The position numbers and the translations under genes are program-made. Of a DNA stretch of 64,000 bases, positions 33,552-45,458 are shown piece by piece. The notes beneath the pieces are model-generated. The model worked only from the letters and a program-made list of their open reading frames with translations, made no database searches and was not told where the DNA came from. Each line of letters begins with the position of its first letter. Position 1 is the first letter of the stretch. The DNA is taken from NCBI GenBank assembly GCA_963576475.1, contig OY754972.1:34138556-34202555 (forward strand), given 5' to 3'. The DNA is from Molanna angustata (Eukaryota; Arthropoda; Insecta; Trichoptera; Molannidae).

Positions 33552-34130
33552 TTTATAAAATAATTTGATTGTACCTTTAAATTACAGATCAATAATTGGA
33601 CAATGGAGATTCGAAACGGCGGTGCTTACCTAATAAATTGTAATGGGTAAAAATAATTTAAATAATAACCAAAAAAAATAAAGTATTTTGGATCCAAAAT
33701 TACTTTTTTCGTTTTTTAAGATTCATATTTTATGTTAATTTGTCAATTCTATTATAAATCAATAAATAAAATTGATAGAGTTAGCGATATACCTACCCGA
33801 TGCTTGTTGAGATATAATGTAGGTCTGTAGGTACGTAATCTAAATGTTGTGCATATCTGGAAGCTGCTAAAAATATCGTGTGTTAGTAAAAATATAAACT
33901 CAACTTTTCGCAACAAAAATAGTAATCGGTGGCATCCCTGTCAATGGGTCCAGGTCTAGGGACGAAGCAAGGGCACACATCGCCCTCGAGTACGTTGGCC
34001 TTCTGTATCGATCAAATCTTGCTAGCTTCAGGGTTGCCCATTCTAAAACTTAATGTTTGTTTTATTATTACTTATATACGTACCCTTTTTATTGTACAAT
34101 TATACCAATGGATTCTATGAAAGAAATAAA
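33552..34130. other. Spacer, no gene seen
   Basis: AT-rich sequence with a 63-codon frame at 33929-34120 that shows no known domain. Confidence 0.4.
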
Positions 34131-34139
34131 CGGGGATAT

Positions 34140-34310
34140 TTTTTTGGCAAAATTAAAATCTCAATAGAGACGAAGTTGGAACATATACTCATAGGATAAC
34201 CTGGAAATCAGTCACATACAAGGGCATAGGACCTGTCATTGCCCGGTTAACGTAATTATTTTAAGCGCTTGCGTAACGTTCACCAACTATGCCTTTATGT
34301 CGAGTTCTTT
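34140..34310 (+). mobile_element. Family F, diverged copy
   Basis: It carries TCTCAATAGAGACGAAGTTG, GACCTGTCATTGCCCGG and GCTTGCGTAACGTTCACCAA. It ends directly at the start of a Helitron A fragment. Confidence 0.55.
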
Positions 34311-34312
34311 TA

Positions 34313-34735
34313 TCCAACTGTCGATTTGTTTAAGAAAACTTATTTCTCTAAATAAATCGGCAGTATTAACCTAGTCCCCTTTGAGAGAGTTGTATGCAGA
34401 AGTATACTTTTTGCATCGTTTTTTTCCAACATTAAAGTCCGCTTGATGAAGAAAGCCCCATATGTTAATATATTTAGAATTTCTGGTTCAAAAATCGTTT
34501 ATGGTCAGAATTTTGAATTTTCCTTCCAGACAGGGGTTATCAACGTTTGAATTTTCATTTTCATATTTCTCAAAAACCAAAAAAGCTAGACCGCTGAATT
34601 TGTATAAACATACAAATAAATAGTTTTTATGAAAAGTTTCAGGGTTTCTAAATGTCTTTTCTTTATTATGAAAAACATTTGTGTTTGACTTCCTATGTAT
34701 ATTTAAAAAAATATCGACAAATATCAGAATATCGA
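34313..34735 (+). mobile_element. Helitron family A, old 5' fragment
   Basis: It begins TCCAACTGTCGATTTG and follows the family through CAGGGGTTATCAACG and CAAAAACCAAAAAAGCTAGA with heavy divergence. The 3' end is missing. Confidence 0.6.
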
Positions 34736-34744
34736 CAACAATAC

Positions 34745-35110
34745 AATCTCAAGAGGTACTTCTAGGAAGGAACGTCCGAAAACCACCTGGCACGTCCTCA
34801 TTTAATTACCTCCCTGAGGGTATAAAAGGCCAGGTAGCGCTCGACATTTCATTGTAGTTACCGACATATACCGTGAAAGCTTACATTTCGCAGTTGCTCA
34901 AGTATTTATCATATTTTTTTGTTCTTCAATTAATGTGAAAGATTATATTGTGGTAAAAAAATATTTTATTGTAAAATTATGAGATCCTACACTGCTTATC
35001 TAAACTAAAGTTTTAATTACTTGCCTCACTATAACAGGCTGAATGAAGGCCCCTTCAGGCTATATTGGTGACCCCGACGTCATGGTCCTATAACGTTCCC
35101 AAATGGTGTG
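34745..35110 (+). mobile_element. LTR retrotransposon remnant: LTR promoter plus PBS-like site
   Basis: A TATAAAAGG box at 34821-34829 lies about 30 bases ahead of a CATTTCATTGTAG initiator-like stretch. The LTR-like block ends near 35065, followed at once by TGGTGACCCCGACGTCATGG, the position and form of a tRNA primer binding site in insect BEL/Gypsy elements. No gag or pol frame follows, so this is a truncated 5' end. The left LTR boundary is uncertain. Confidence 0.6.
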
Positions 35111-35825
35111 GGAGTCTGCGAAATCTTTGGAATGTCGATGAATATCTTATTTCTAGTACATTTATAGAGAAATTTGTGCACACACGAGAATACAATGCTA
35201 TTACATAGATGTCTCCCCCAAACCTTGTAGAAAGTTTTGTTTTTTCTATTTTTAGTTAATTTTGTTCACTTAATATTCTCAACTGGAGTTTCAGAATGTG
35301 TGAAGAAAGTAAACAAGGGTTGATAAAAGATAAATTACAAGTATTTTTGCAGTCCAACTATTCCAACGGATTATATATTGTAGTTAAACGTTTAATTTAC
35401 ATATCTTTACTAAAGCTGTTTTTTTTTATTTATGTGTGATTGTGGAGAGTAACTAAACAAAGTTTTGAAGCGTTTTTATTTTTGATAATCAACGAGTATC
35501 ATGATTGAAGACGGAATGATTAAAAATGATTTCAACATGTCGTTTTTATACCAAGTCCTTTTAACGTATAATAATAGAACTATTTTCTTAAAAACTATCC
35601 TCCAAAGATTATTTATTTTACATTAATTATTATTTCGCAGAATAAATTTACAGAAGGCAATATTTTATTGAAATGTAATTATTTTAGTGAATTTAGGATA
35701 TATCAAGCTTTCATATCTGTATATTTAGTACATTTTTGTGATTATTGAGTAAAAACTTTATTATTTAATTAATTCATTTAGTTACTTATTATTTTCAAAA
35801 AATCCTGAATATGAATCTCAAGTCA
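35110..35825. other. Spacer, no gene seen
   Basis: AT-rich sequence with no recognised coding or repeat structure. Confidence 0.4.
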
Positions 35826-35917
35826 AATACGAAATGTTCCTTCATACACGCATCTTGGATTTAAACAGCCTCTTCCTTCAACAGAATTTCATTCTCTTGA
35901 ACGAATCGACAGTTGGA
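35826..35917 (-). mobile_element. Helitron family A, 5'-end fragment
   Basis: ACGCATCTTGGATTTAAACA, GCCTCTTCCTTCAACAG and ACGAATCGACAGTTGGA correspond to the 5' ends of copies 2 and 6. The body is lost. Confidence 0.6.
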
Positions 35918-38900
35918 TTATTTTCGTACATAACTGAAACAAATACATGCACACTGGCAGGGTTATTGCCACCAGGCAATGTGTTCCAAGCAAGCAGAAA
36001 TAACAAATATTTGTCCAGTTACAGTTTGTCAATTCAATTTATTTTATTTTAATATTACTTCTCGGGCAACTAACAGGTACCATGTCAAATATTAATTCAA
36101 CAATCATCCAATAACAAGTTGCCACATTCTGGACACTATTAGGTACTTCAGTCTGGATCTGTGAGACTATATAAATTGTCTCAATTGAAAATTAATTTGT
36201 GAGATGATTAAATTTTTTTTTATATTATTTTATTTATACATAGAAACAAAATTTTATAATAAAATTAATAAAGGTTTATTAAATTACAAATGTTATAAAG
36301 CTTTTTAAGTCTCATTTTAGTAGGTACATTTTTTTTGGTAAAATATTATGCAATTGCTGGAGGGATAAAAAATAATGGGTAAAAAGGAAAAGAGAACAAA
36401 CAAAAAAAAACATGCACATAATCAAGCCAAAGAATTCCAAACATTTACAGTCCATTTACATTTAAAACCAGTTACAGTCATTTTGAAACGATAAATAAGG
36501 GTAGGTATTGTGATGGATCCACCCTAACCTAAACTAAATATCGTCCTAAACTATTTTTCTGTGGATCCATAACCTCCTGAACTAGCTAGCTAAACTACCT
36601 ATTAAAATCTAACGTCTATTTCCTAGTACTATAGCTAATTTCCCTAACTAGTTTATCCTCTACCTGTAAGGTAAATCTAGAATTTATTACATCTATTTGA
36701 ATATTCTTTATTGAATGATTCTATCATGAAAGAACATCGTATTCTTCTATCTTATTTCGCTAATTTTATATGTTTTTCAACGGATTTTTGCCAATGATCG
36801 TCTAGTGATTACTATCATTATTCACGTTAAAAAGGACCCTTTACGTTGTGTTTTATTTACGAGTTATAAACAGACGAATATTTATAATAAAATTTATATA
36901 TATTATATTAATAATTAATAGATTAATAGACTCCACGACTGTTGAAAGATAATTAATCTTTATATACAAAATTATAACTACAGAATTATTAAATTCGTAT
37001 AATGTAATGATAAAACTTCGATTCTCAACCCAAATTATGTAACTTAATTGTTACTCAATTTGATCGATATATTATTATATTAATATACCAACAGAATAAA
37101 TAGGATGACGAAAAATTATCATAAAACAAATTCATATGATTCTCATAAAAAAACATAAATAAAATTCAATAGAAAACACGATATATGCTTATTAACGCTT
37201 TTTCACACTCATGGAGGTTAGTAAATAACGAAATTCAGTTTTCCTATCTTTTCGTATATCCTGCTGTAATGAAAACATATCAAAACAATACCAAAATACA
37301 TTATGTAACAAAAGGCAATATTTATATGCAATCGACGATCTTTCCATGAGTGTGACGTAAATAGTTTTATATCAAATTTTGTTAGATGTCCAATATATCT
37401 TTATAATGTTAGTTTTCAGGACACGAATTTTCCTTCTACAGTAACAGATTGAAACATGAATATTTTGATTACTTTAGATAAAATGGTTATTTCAAGACAC
37501 ATAGGGTGATACTTTGATTTCCATTAGCGATGTCTAAGTGACATTTTAAGGCTTCTACAAAATGGGCTAATAAAGTTTTGTGTTTTTCACTCGATTTTCA
37601 TACTTCATCTGACATTTTAAGGTTAGGGAAATTCAGATTTTCAAGAAGATCATGCTAATTTTTCATGCTTCATGCAGTTTGAAACGAGCACCTATACCCG
37701 CTCGTTTCCATCCTGGTCAACCATTTCAAATTACTTCCAGGTCCGAGTGCATTAACAAGGATTAATTAGACTACCTGTGACACCATGCATTACTATATAT
37801 TGAGGTCAATAAATCTAGATATTAGACAGTTTAAGGTATCCTCTGGGACCTCAAGTCTAGCGAGAGTCTCTAACCATCAACCACATAGAAAACTGGAAAT
37901 CGAAGAATAGTAACCGTAGACTACACGGCTTTTTAGGTAATTAGGACAAAGGTATTACCGATTTTTAGTATTATATTTGATTAAAGAAGTAATTTACTTA
38001 CTATTGTCGATAAGTAAAATACTGGAATTAAGGACAGGAAATAATACTTATTAATTTTCTACGAGATAGGATAACTTATCAACTTAACATGCATTTATAG
38101 GAAAGGAATTATTGAGTTTTGTTAGTATTATAATGCTATTAGTAATTTAAATAAAGAAATAATTTATGAATCACTAAATTCTACATGCAAACAATTTTTA
38201 TGGAATTAGGATTATACAAGTTTACTTCATTTCACTCTGTCAGTTATAAAAAACACAATACTTCAAATATAAAATTAATAAAATATAGTAATTTCTCAAA
38301 TAGGTTATAATGTTTTAAAATAAGATTATGTTTATTCAAATTGTACTTGAAAGAAAATTCAAAATAGTTTAAAAATGATTACATTTCTAATTAATATTCG
38401 ATTTTTCATGTACTCAAATCTTGTTACACCAAAAGAAAAATTATTCATAAATTGTTATTGAAAATAAGAAAAAAAACTCATCTACTCCTGCGAGGCTCAG
38501 GTGGTATAGCGCCTTCCAAAATATCACTATTTTGTTTAAATATTTATCGACCGAAATTTTGTAATTTTAAGATAAAGAAAAAATATAGAGAAAAAAAAAT
38601 AAATATGATTTAGGGTCCAATGATGATCATCCTCGTTCCACAAATAAGCACTGATTATTAAATGAGAATTAATTTAATTTATTTTTAAACGAGCTAATTA
38701 TTAATGAATACTGTTTTACTGGATTCAAAACAAAGACCAAAAAATGAATTCCAGGAGCTTCGCACGTACCCCCGTCATTCACCAAGATCTGCCAGTAAGT
38801 GTCCCCGCCACCCACTAATCAACATACTTAAAGACAAATTTCTCTCCCCTCCGATTCCAGATAGGTACACTAATACAATTCCTACATGTACCTTGGACTT

Positions 38901-39420
38901 GCATCAACAAACTTAACGAATAGTTCAAAGCTACCAACAATGACACCAAAATATATTCCATATTAGTTTAGTAAGTAGATATTATAATATTCTTCACCGA
39001 CTTCAACAAAGAACTCCCATAAAGTGTACAATTCCAATTTAATATTATCAAATACCTATATTTATCATACTTTAATAATAATAATATATATACACATATG
39101 TGCATATTAAAATTATAAAGTCATCACATTCCTCCCCTTGGAGGGCGATTTTCTAATCAAATAACTATCCCATTGTATTTTATAATCGTCTTACATAACG
39201 AAATAGAAATTTTAATCAGAAAAATGATGAAGAAGACGACTCGAATACCTCAAACAATAATAGACTATATGCACCATATAAGAAAACAAATAATTAATCG
39301 AATCAAATAGAGTCATCACAGTATGTATCTTCACTACATTCAGTTGCAATTTGTTATTGGGTGCGTGATAAATCAATGTATGACATAATATTCGTTAGTT
39401 GCTCGAAAAACAATACAATA
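35918..39420. other. 3.5-kb AT-rich region, no gene assigned
   Basis: Apart from a short LINE-tail match near 35945-35975 (TTATTGCCACCAGGCAAT on the plus strand), I see no repeat family of this window and no convincing reading frame. A 70-codon frame at 38704-38916 has no recognised domain. Confidence 0.4.
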
Positions 39421-39424
39421 AAAT

Positions 39425-39850
39425 ATACATACATACATACCATCACGCCATATCCCTTACGGGGTAAGCAGAGAGAACCGAGCGCCATACTCTATTTTTG
39501 CATACATTCCTAGCTTCCTTTACATCCATACATCGTCTCATACATGCTCGTCGATTATTCAAGCTTCTAATATTTAATTCATTCAAAATATCATTCGCAT
39601 GGTTATGCCATCCCTTTCTGGGGCGGTCCCTACTATTCACTCCATCTCTTACACCCATGTATATTTTTTTGGTCAGTCGTTCATCATTCATTCTTTCTAT
39701 ATGTCCAAACCACCTCAAAGCATTCACTTTCATTTTACATATAATATCCTTCTTTATCTTGCATTCTCTCCTTATGTCCTCATTTTTTATTCTATCATAT
39801 ATCGTTCTATTACATACTCTTCTTATAGTGATCTCATTTAATACATATAA
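39425..39850 (-). pseudogene. LINE C-terminal relic (RW.GH.ERM type)
   Basis: A 96-codon minus frame starting at 39733 reads LRWFGHIERMNDERLTKKIY, then DRPRKGW, NNRRACMRRCMDVKEARNVC and WRSVLSAYP. This C-terminal block is common in degraded insect non-LTR elements. It ends at a GTATGTATGTAT tract. A broken relative lies at 58040-58215. The rest of the element is absent. Confidence 0.75.
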
Positions 39851-39859
39851 TTATAATAT

Positions 39860-40990
39860 ACAATAAAATACAATAAAATAAAATACAATAATATACATTT
39901 ATTAACAAAAAAAAAGTAAGAAAAATATGTGAATTGTTCTGGTTGTATGGAAGAAATTGACTAATGGCAGTATACAAATACAGTATAATTGGTTATATTT
40001 TGTTCAAAAATATACGAATAGGTATGAATTTCCCGAGAATCGAATCAGTACCTACAAAATAAAATATTGTTTGATCTGTACGCCATAACAGCAGTTTTCT
40101 TCTAAACGATACCTGTAAACTAAATAGGCTTGAAATTGTAAAATCGAACCAATCAACTATAGGTAACGTAGAATGGAAGTACCTAAAAAAATGAAACGGA
40201 TAAAGGATAAAAATCAGTGTACTAGAAATAATGTATCGACTACATCAGCCAACAGATGTAGATCCTTTTACGGTCTGAGTATTTTTTTGAAAATCCCCTC
40301 TCAGGGTCCCGAAATGTTTTCATTCCATCCCTTGGACAGAGAGATACGAACAGTGACCCTATAAATACCATGAAATTCACATTCATGCAGTACAATACAT
40401 ATTTTGTAGTCCCATTTTTAAAGGAATTTTCTGGGTAGGTTTTGAACTCAGCGAAGATATTATTGTGTAACTTGGGATACAGTCCCTGTTTGATGTTCGG
40501 ATACATTCTTATCTTGTTACTACGTGTGGATTTTTGTGTTTTTGTTGAACTGTCTGCACTTGTAAAAATTGTAACGAATAATATTTGTATCTTAATAGAA
40601 ACGAAAAAAAAAATGTTATTAGATTAGAAAATCAAATAGAAATGTCACATATATCGTCAAAGTGTCGAAGGCTCTGAACCATAGTATATTCTGACCTTTG
40701 GTCAAGATTAGAAGTTACCGATATAATCCATCGTGTCAACTATGCGAATATATGACGAAGTAAAAGAGGAATTCCTCACAACTAGTGATTTAGTCGCCTA
40801 AATTTAGCTTTGTAAGCCTGATAAAATGAGTCTACTCCCGCCGCGGATGGATATTTTTTTTGTCGCTTGTAGCATAAATTACGTGGTTAAAAAAAAGTGT
40901 TTGTTCAAAGCCAATTCTCAGATATAAAACTGAAACTACATATAGACACAAATTGTAAACAGTTTTATAGAATTGTACAAAACAGAACTT
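39860..40990. other. Spacer, no gene seen
   Basis: It holds an AATAC/AAATAC tract near 39865-39895 and several frames of 60-88 codons without recognisable features. Confidence 0.4.
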
Positions 40991-40991
40991 A

Positions 40992-41516
40992 TCCAACTGT
41001 CAATTTTGTCCAAGAGAATTTATTTCTCTTAACTTATCGACAAAGTATCAAGCCAAGATACGCGATATTTGTATGCAGGGTCTATATTTTTCACGATGTT
41101 TCCAACTTTGAAGTCAAAAAACACCAACTTAGAGGATTCGGAGCATATAATAATATGTTCTATCGGAGTAGAACATTTAGTGTGTCTGTGTGTGTATGTA
41201 TGTCCCCTTATATCTTCTGATACGCTAAATGCACAGAGCCAAAAATTTCTGAAAATATAGAATGTTATAGGTCTACAAAACTTTTATGCTCAGAAATTTG
41301 AATTATTGTATCAATCAGGTTTATCATTTGGTAGGAGAAAAAGACTGACCACCATTCTATCCTATCCTGACTTACATACCTACATATTTTATATAGAAAA
41401 CAAAATATCTTTATTTATTTATTAATTTGTGTTTGTGTTTATAGTTTGGTACGTTATCTTCAATTATACATAATATCGCCATTGCCAGTTGGATCTCATG
41501 TGTTACATGCAACTAG
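40992..41516 (+). mobile_element. Helitron family A copy 7, internally deleted
   Basis: Both termini are present (TCCAACTGTCAATTTT, and the hairpin CATGTGTTACATG followed by CAACTAG) with correct A and T flanks. About 500 bp of the middle is missing compared with copy 1. A 107-codon frame through the body is a by-product. Confidence 0.75.
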
Positions 41517-42145
41517 TGGATTGAAACGAAATTCAGACCAGCTTTTGGATGTTTAGCAAAACTGATGAATGTTGGATGAATATTCAAAATATACTGAACG
41601 TAATAATTGTGTAATTAATATGTTAATACGATGTATTTTGTTCGAGTTAGGTACATATGTATACCTATTCGTATTACGTGTAGGTAAGTACTGTAGTGAA
41701 GGTCTATGGAGTCTTTATGACCCTATGAAAGACATTTCGACACGGTTAACTTTATTGGGGTCATTAAATCCTAAGTGTTTTTTCTTGCTTTTATTTATCT
41801 ACTATATCGTTATAATATTTTTACTGCGCGCGTTTTGACGACTTTTTAACGTTGCACTGCCTACATTAGGAATATTACGAAAATAATGAATTTTTAAATG
41901 GACGAATAATACTCACTACTCATGTTGTCTGTATAAAGGACATGTATATATTATTTTTTTAATTATTTCATGAACATAATCAAAAGTAGGAAAAGGTTAT
42001 TTGATTTCCTTTTCATTAGTAGGTATCTAAAATAAAATATGCTAACGTGTTGACGTGTTATGGTAACGATATGGTAACGTACCTTATGACCTAACAATAC
42101 GACATCCATCCCAACTTAATAATATGTCACGTCTTCAGTCGCTAA

Positions 42146-42876
42146 CGCTACGTCCTACGTAGGCGATTCAAAGCGAACGCGATTGCGAAGCGATGCGGTG
42201 CGGATACAAACGAATTCAATGCGATGGGGTGCGACGCGACGGCTCTGTCCTACGTGTGCGCGAATCGTTCCCTCTGCCGCCAGCTACTGTCATGGATGTA
42301 CGTATATAAAATAAATACTCAAGAAGTATGTTCGGCAGAGAAGTGAAACTAATATTGTGTACTTAGAGAGGCATATTTATGGGGGATATCACAATTTGTA
42401 TGAAGAATTACGTGATCTTGAATTAATAAATAAGACTGAATTTACATCTTTCCGGGAAATATATCAAAATTTGACATTCGTGCAAGCGAGTGAAAACTTT
42501 GTGTGTTGTGAACAACATCCTATTGTAAAATACCAATAATAAATAAATATGTTTACTTGTAGTCCCATTTATTTTTGCCGAATCCTAAAATACGCGGTTC
42601 GATAATAATAATTCTTTTGTCCCATAATATGGGACGTTCATGGACAGAAATTAAAATTTCTATTTCTGACATGTCAAAAAACAGTGGCACCGCTTTCAAT
42701 TCGCGCGAAAATATCAAACCAACTGATCGCGTTCGCTTCGCATCGCGCCGCGCCACATCGAAAAATACTCGCGGTCGGTAACGTAGGACACTTCCATAGT
42801 TACCGACTGTTTGTTATTTTCGCGCCGCGCCGCGCCGCTTCGCATTCGCTTTGAATCGCCTACGTAGGACGTCGCG
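42146..42876 (+). mobile_element. Harbinger-type deletion derivative, copy 1
   Basis: The ends are inverted repeats CGCTACGTCCTACGTAGGCG / CGCGACGTCCTACGTAGGCG that extend for over 40 bp, flanked by TAA on both sides (42143-42145, 42877-42879). TAA/TTA duplication is the mark of PIF/Harbinger. Inside are the remains of two genes facing each other: a transposase start on the plus strand (42357-42539 and upstream) and a MADF-domain start on the minus strand. Confidence 0.85.
42553..42672 (-). pseudogene. Truncated MADF-domain protein of a Harbinger element
   Basis: The 39-codon frame begins MSEIEILISVHERPILWDKR. This matches the start of MADF domains, where a short helix is followed by RP.LWD and a Lys/Arg. 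The protein then departs into unrelated residues and stops at the gene-gene junction. In Harbinger elements the second gene codes for a Myb/SANT or MADF DNA-binding partner of the transposase, which fits. Copies at 43513-43630 and 45160-45260 keep the same start. Confidence 0.65.
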
Positions 42877-43001
42877 TAAGCTCCCTTCCCGTTTATTCAA
42901 AAATATCTTCCAAAATGAGATGTGTTTCTAGAAACTTCAATAACTAGAATTTAGACAACTGTCTTTCAACACAAAAATATCTGAAAAAATATGCCTTTAT
43001 A

Positions 43002-43078
43002 TAGCATTAATATAAATGAAACATTTATTTCCCATTTTATAGCATTGATATAAATGAAACATTTATTTCCCATTTCGC
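43002..43078. repeat. Tandem duplication of a ~38-bp unit
   Basis: TATAGCATTAATATAAATGA and TATAGCATTGATATAAATGA, each followed by AACATTTATTTCCCATTT, stand side by side. Confidence 0.7.
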
Positions 43079-43097
43079 CATTGCAATGTTAGTGTTA

Positions 43098-43813
43098 CGC
43101 TACGTCCTACGTAGGCGATTCAAAGCGAACGCGATTGCGAAGCGATGCGGTGCGGTTACAAGCGAATTCAATGCGATGCGGTGCGACGCGGCGGCGCTGT
43201 CCTACCTGTGCGCGATTCGTTCCCTCTGCCGCCAGCTACTGTCATTGATGTACGTATATAAAATACTCAAGAAGTATGTTCGGCAGAGAAGTGAAACTAA
43301 TATTGTGGACTTATTTATGAGGGATATCACAATTTGTATGAAGAATTACGTGATCTTGAATTAATAAATGAGACTGAATTTACATCTTTCCGGGAAACAT
43401 ATCAAAATTTGACATTCGTGCAAGCGAGAGAAAACTTTGTGTGTTTTGAACAACATCCTATTGTAAAATAGCAATAATAAATAAATGTGTTTACTTGTAG
43501 TCCCATTTATTTTTGCCAAATCCTAAAATTCGCGGTTCGATAATAATAATTATTTTGTCCCATAATTTGGGACGTTCATGGACAAAAATTAAAATTTCTA
43601 TTTCTGACATGTCAAAAAACAAAACACCGCTTTCAATTCGCGCGAAAATATCAAACCAACTGATCGCGTTCGCTTCGCATCGCGCTGCGCCAAATCGAAA
43701 AATACTCGCGGTCGGTAACGTAGGACACTTCCATAGTTACCGACTGTTTGTTATTTTCGCGCCGCGCCGCGCCGCTTCACATTCGCTTTGAATCGCCTAC
43801 GTAGGACGTCGCG
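43098..43813 (+). mobile_element. Harbinger-type deletion derivative, copy 2
   Basis: It has the same terminal inverted repeats as copy 1, with TTA on both sides (43095-43097, 43814-43816). A small deletion in the transposase relic shifts its frame after TNIVDL. It lies only 218 bp after copy 1 and in the same orientation. Confidence 0.85.
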
Positions 43814-43826
43814 TTACATTAAACCT

Positions 43827-44011
43827 GGGGGGGGCAAGTCTGGTCCGATCGGCGAAATCAAAACCCTAGTGATTACCCCTATCATAGATATAATTATCAT
43901 ATGGAGTTCTATGACATCTAAAGATATTAAAGAACTCCATATAGTAATCATATCCATGATATGGATAATAACTAGGGTTTTGATTTCGCCGGTCTACCAG
44001 ACTTGCCCCCC
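43827..44011. mobile_element. Fold-back MITE family B, complete
   Basis: The arms are GGGGGGGGCAAGTCTGGTCC and its complement; the centre is the ATGGAGTTCTATGACATCTA hairpin. It begins 11 bases after the target duplication of Harbinger copy 2. Confidence 0.8.
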
Positions 44012-44728
44012 AGAGCATTAATACAATGTCAAGGCATAGGTACTTTTCCAGATATTTTTGTGTTCTTTAATTAAAAAAAACATTGCTTTACGCCTTCTTG
44101 TTTACTGAATATATAATATAAATGTAAAAAATCGGGGTATGCTAACTATTTTTCTACAGGAATATAAATATGTATAACGTAATTAAATAAATTAATAAGG
44201 AATATTTTTATCATTCATATCCAACTATCCATGTTATTGTTTTCAAAATTATTCGATAAGTAGGTAGTATTGATGAATTTCAAATTGAAAAAACATGTAC
44301 CTACCTACACTGGCAGCAAGCGCTCCCTTAATCCGAATACAAACGAATTTGCAAAGCAATCACATATGAATAATTGATTATTGTTCAAATCGTATATCGT
44401 TCATTAGTGTTAAGAAATTTTCATCTCCGTACCACATAAATGTTTCTTCTTAATCCTGTGATAATTTTGATTGGATTCCGTGGTACTCTGTCACATCCGT
44501 GTACATATAATTCACAAACTGATGTAGGTAGGTACCTACCTACTTATGATAAAATATACTAATACTATTAATCAACTCTGAACTCTTCCGTAGGTATTAA
44601 GGTTCTTCGGAGAATTATGCACCTATCGCCTTATATTTCAATTTTGGCTTTAAATTGTATTTACTGCACACTAGTTTTGCAAAAACGTGTACATAGTAGA
44701 CCAGTGTGATATGAAATAACATAACTTA
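44012..44728. other. Spacer, no gene seen
   Basis: AT-rich sequence with a GTAGGTAGGTACCTACCTAC palindrome near 44524-44543. Confidence 0.45.
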
Positions 44729-45455
44729 CGCTACGTCCTACGTAGGCGATTCAAAGCGAACGCGATTGCGAAGCGATGCGGTGCGGATACAAGCGAATTC
44801 AATGCGATGCGGTGCGACGCGGCAGCTCTGTCTTACGTGTGCGCGAATCGTTCCCTCTGCCGCCAGCTACTGTCATGGATGTACGTATATAAAATACTCA
44901 ATAAGTATGTACGGCAGAAAAGTGAAACTAATATTGTGTACTTAGTGAGACATATTTATGGGGGATATCACGATTTGTATGAAGAATTACGTGATCTTGA
45001 ATTAATAAATGAGACTGAATTTACATCTTTCCGGGAAACATATCAAAATTTGACATTCGTGCAAGCGAAAGAAAACATTGTGTGTTTTGAAAAACATCCT
45101 ATTGTAAAATAGCAATAATAAATAAATGTGTTTACTTGTAGTCCCATTTATTTTTGCCAAATCCTAAAATTCGCGGTTCGATAATAATAATTCTTTTGTC
45201 CCATAATATGGGACGTTCATGGACAGAAATTAAAATTTCTGTTTCTGACATGTCAAAAAACAATGGCGCCGCTATCAATTCACGCGAAAATATCAAACCA
45301 ACTGATCGCGTTCGCTTCGCATAGCGCCGCGCCGCATCGAAACCAACTCGCGGTCGGTAACGTAGGACACTACCATAGTTACCGACTGTTTGTTATTTTC
45401 GCGCCGCGCCGCGCCTCTTCGCATTCGCATTGAATCGCCTACATAGGACGTCGCG
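44729..45455 (+). mobile_element. Harbinger-type deletion derivative, copy 3
   Basis: It has the same terminal inverted repeats as copies 1 and 2, with TTA on both sides (44726-44728, 45456-45458). It keeps the longest transposase remnant of the three copies. Confidence 0.85.
44807..45112 (+). pseudogene. Harbinger transposase, N-terminal remnant
   Basis: The 101-codon frame reads RQLLSWMYVYKILNKYVRQK early on, and later HIYGGYHDLYEELRDLELIN followed by ETEFTSFRETYQNLTF. The G.YH.L..ELR...E..F..F pattern is what precedes the DDE nuclease domain in HARBI1-like transposases. All DDE residues are missing. The frame ends at CFEKHPIVK, with an AATAAATAAA polyadenylation-like signal directly after the stop, so a short transcript could in principle still be made. 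Confidence 0.6.
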
Positions 45456-45458
45456 TTA

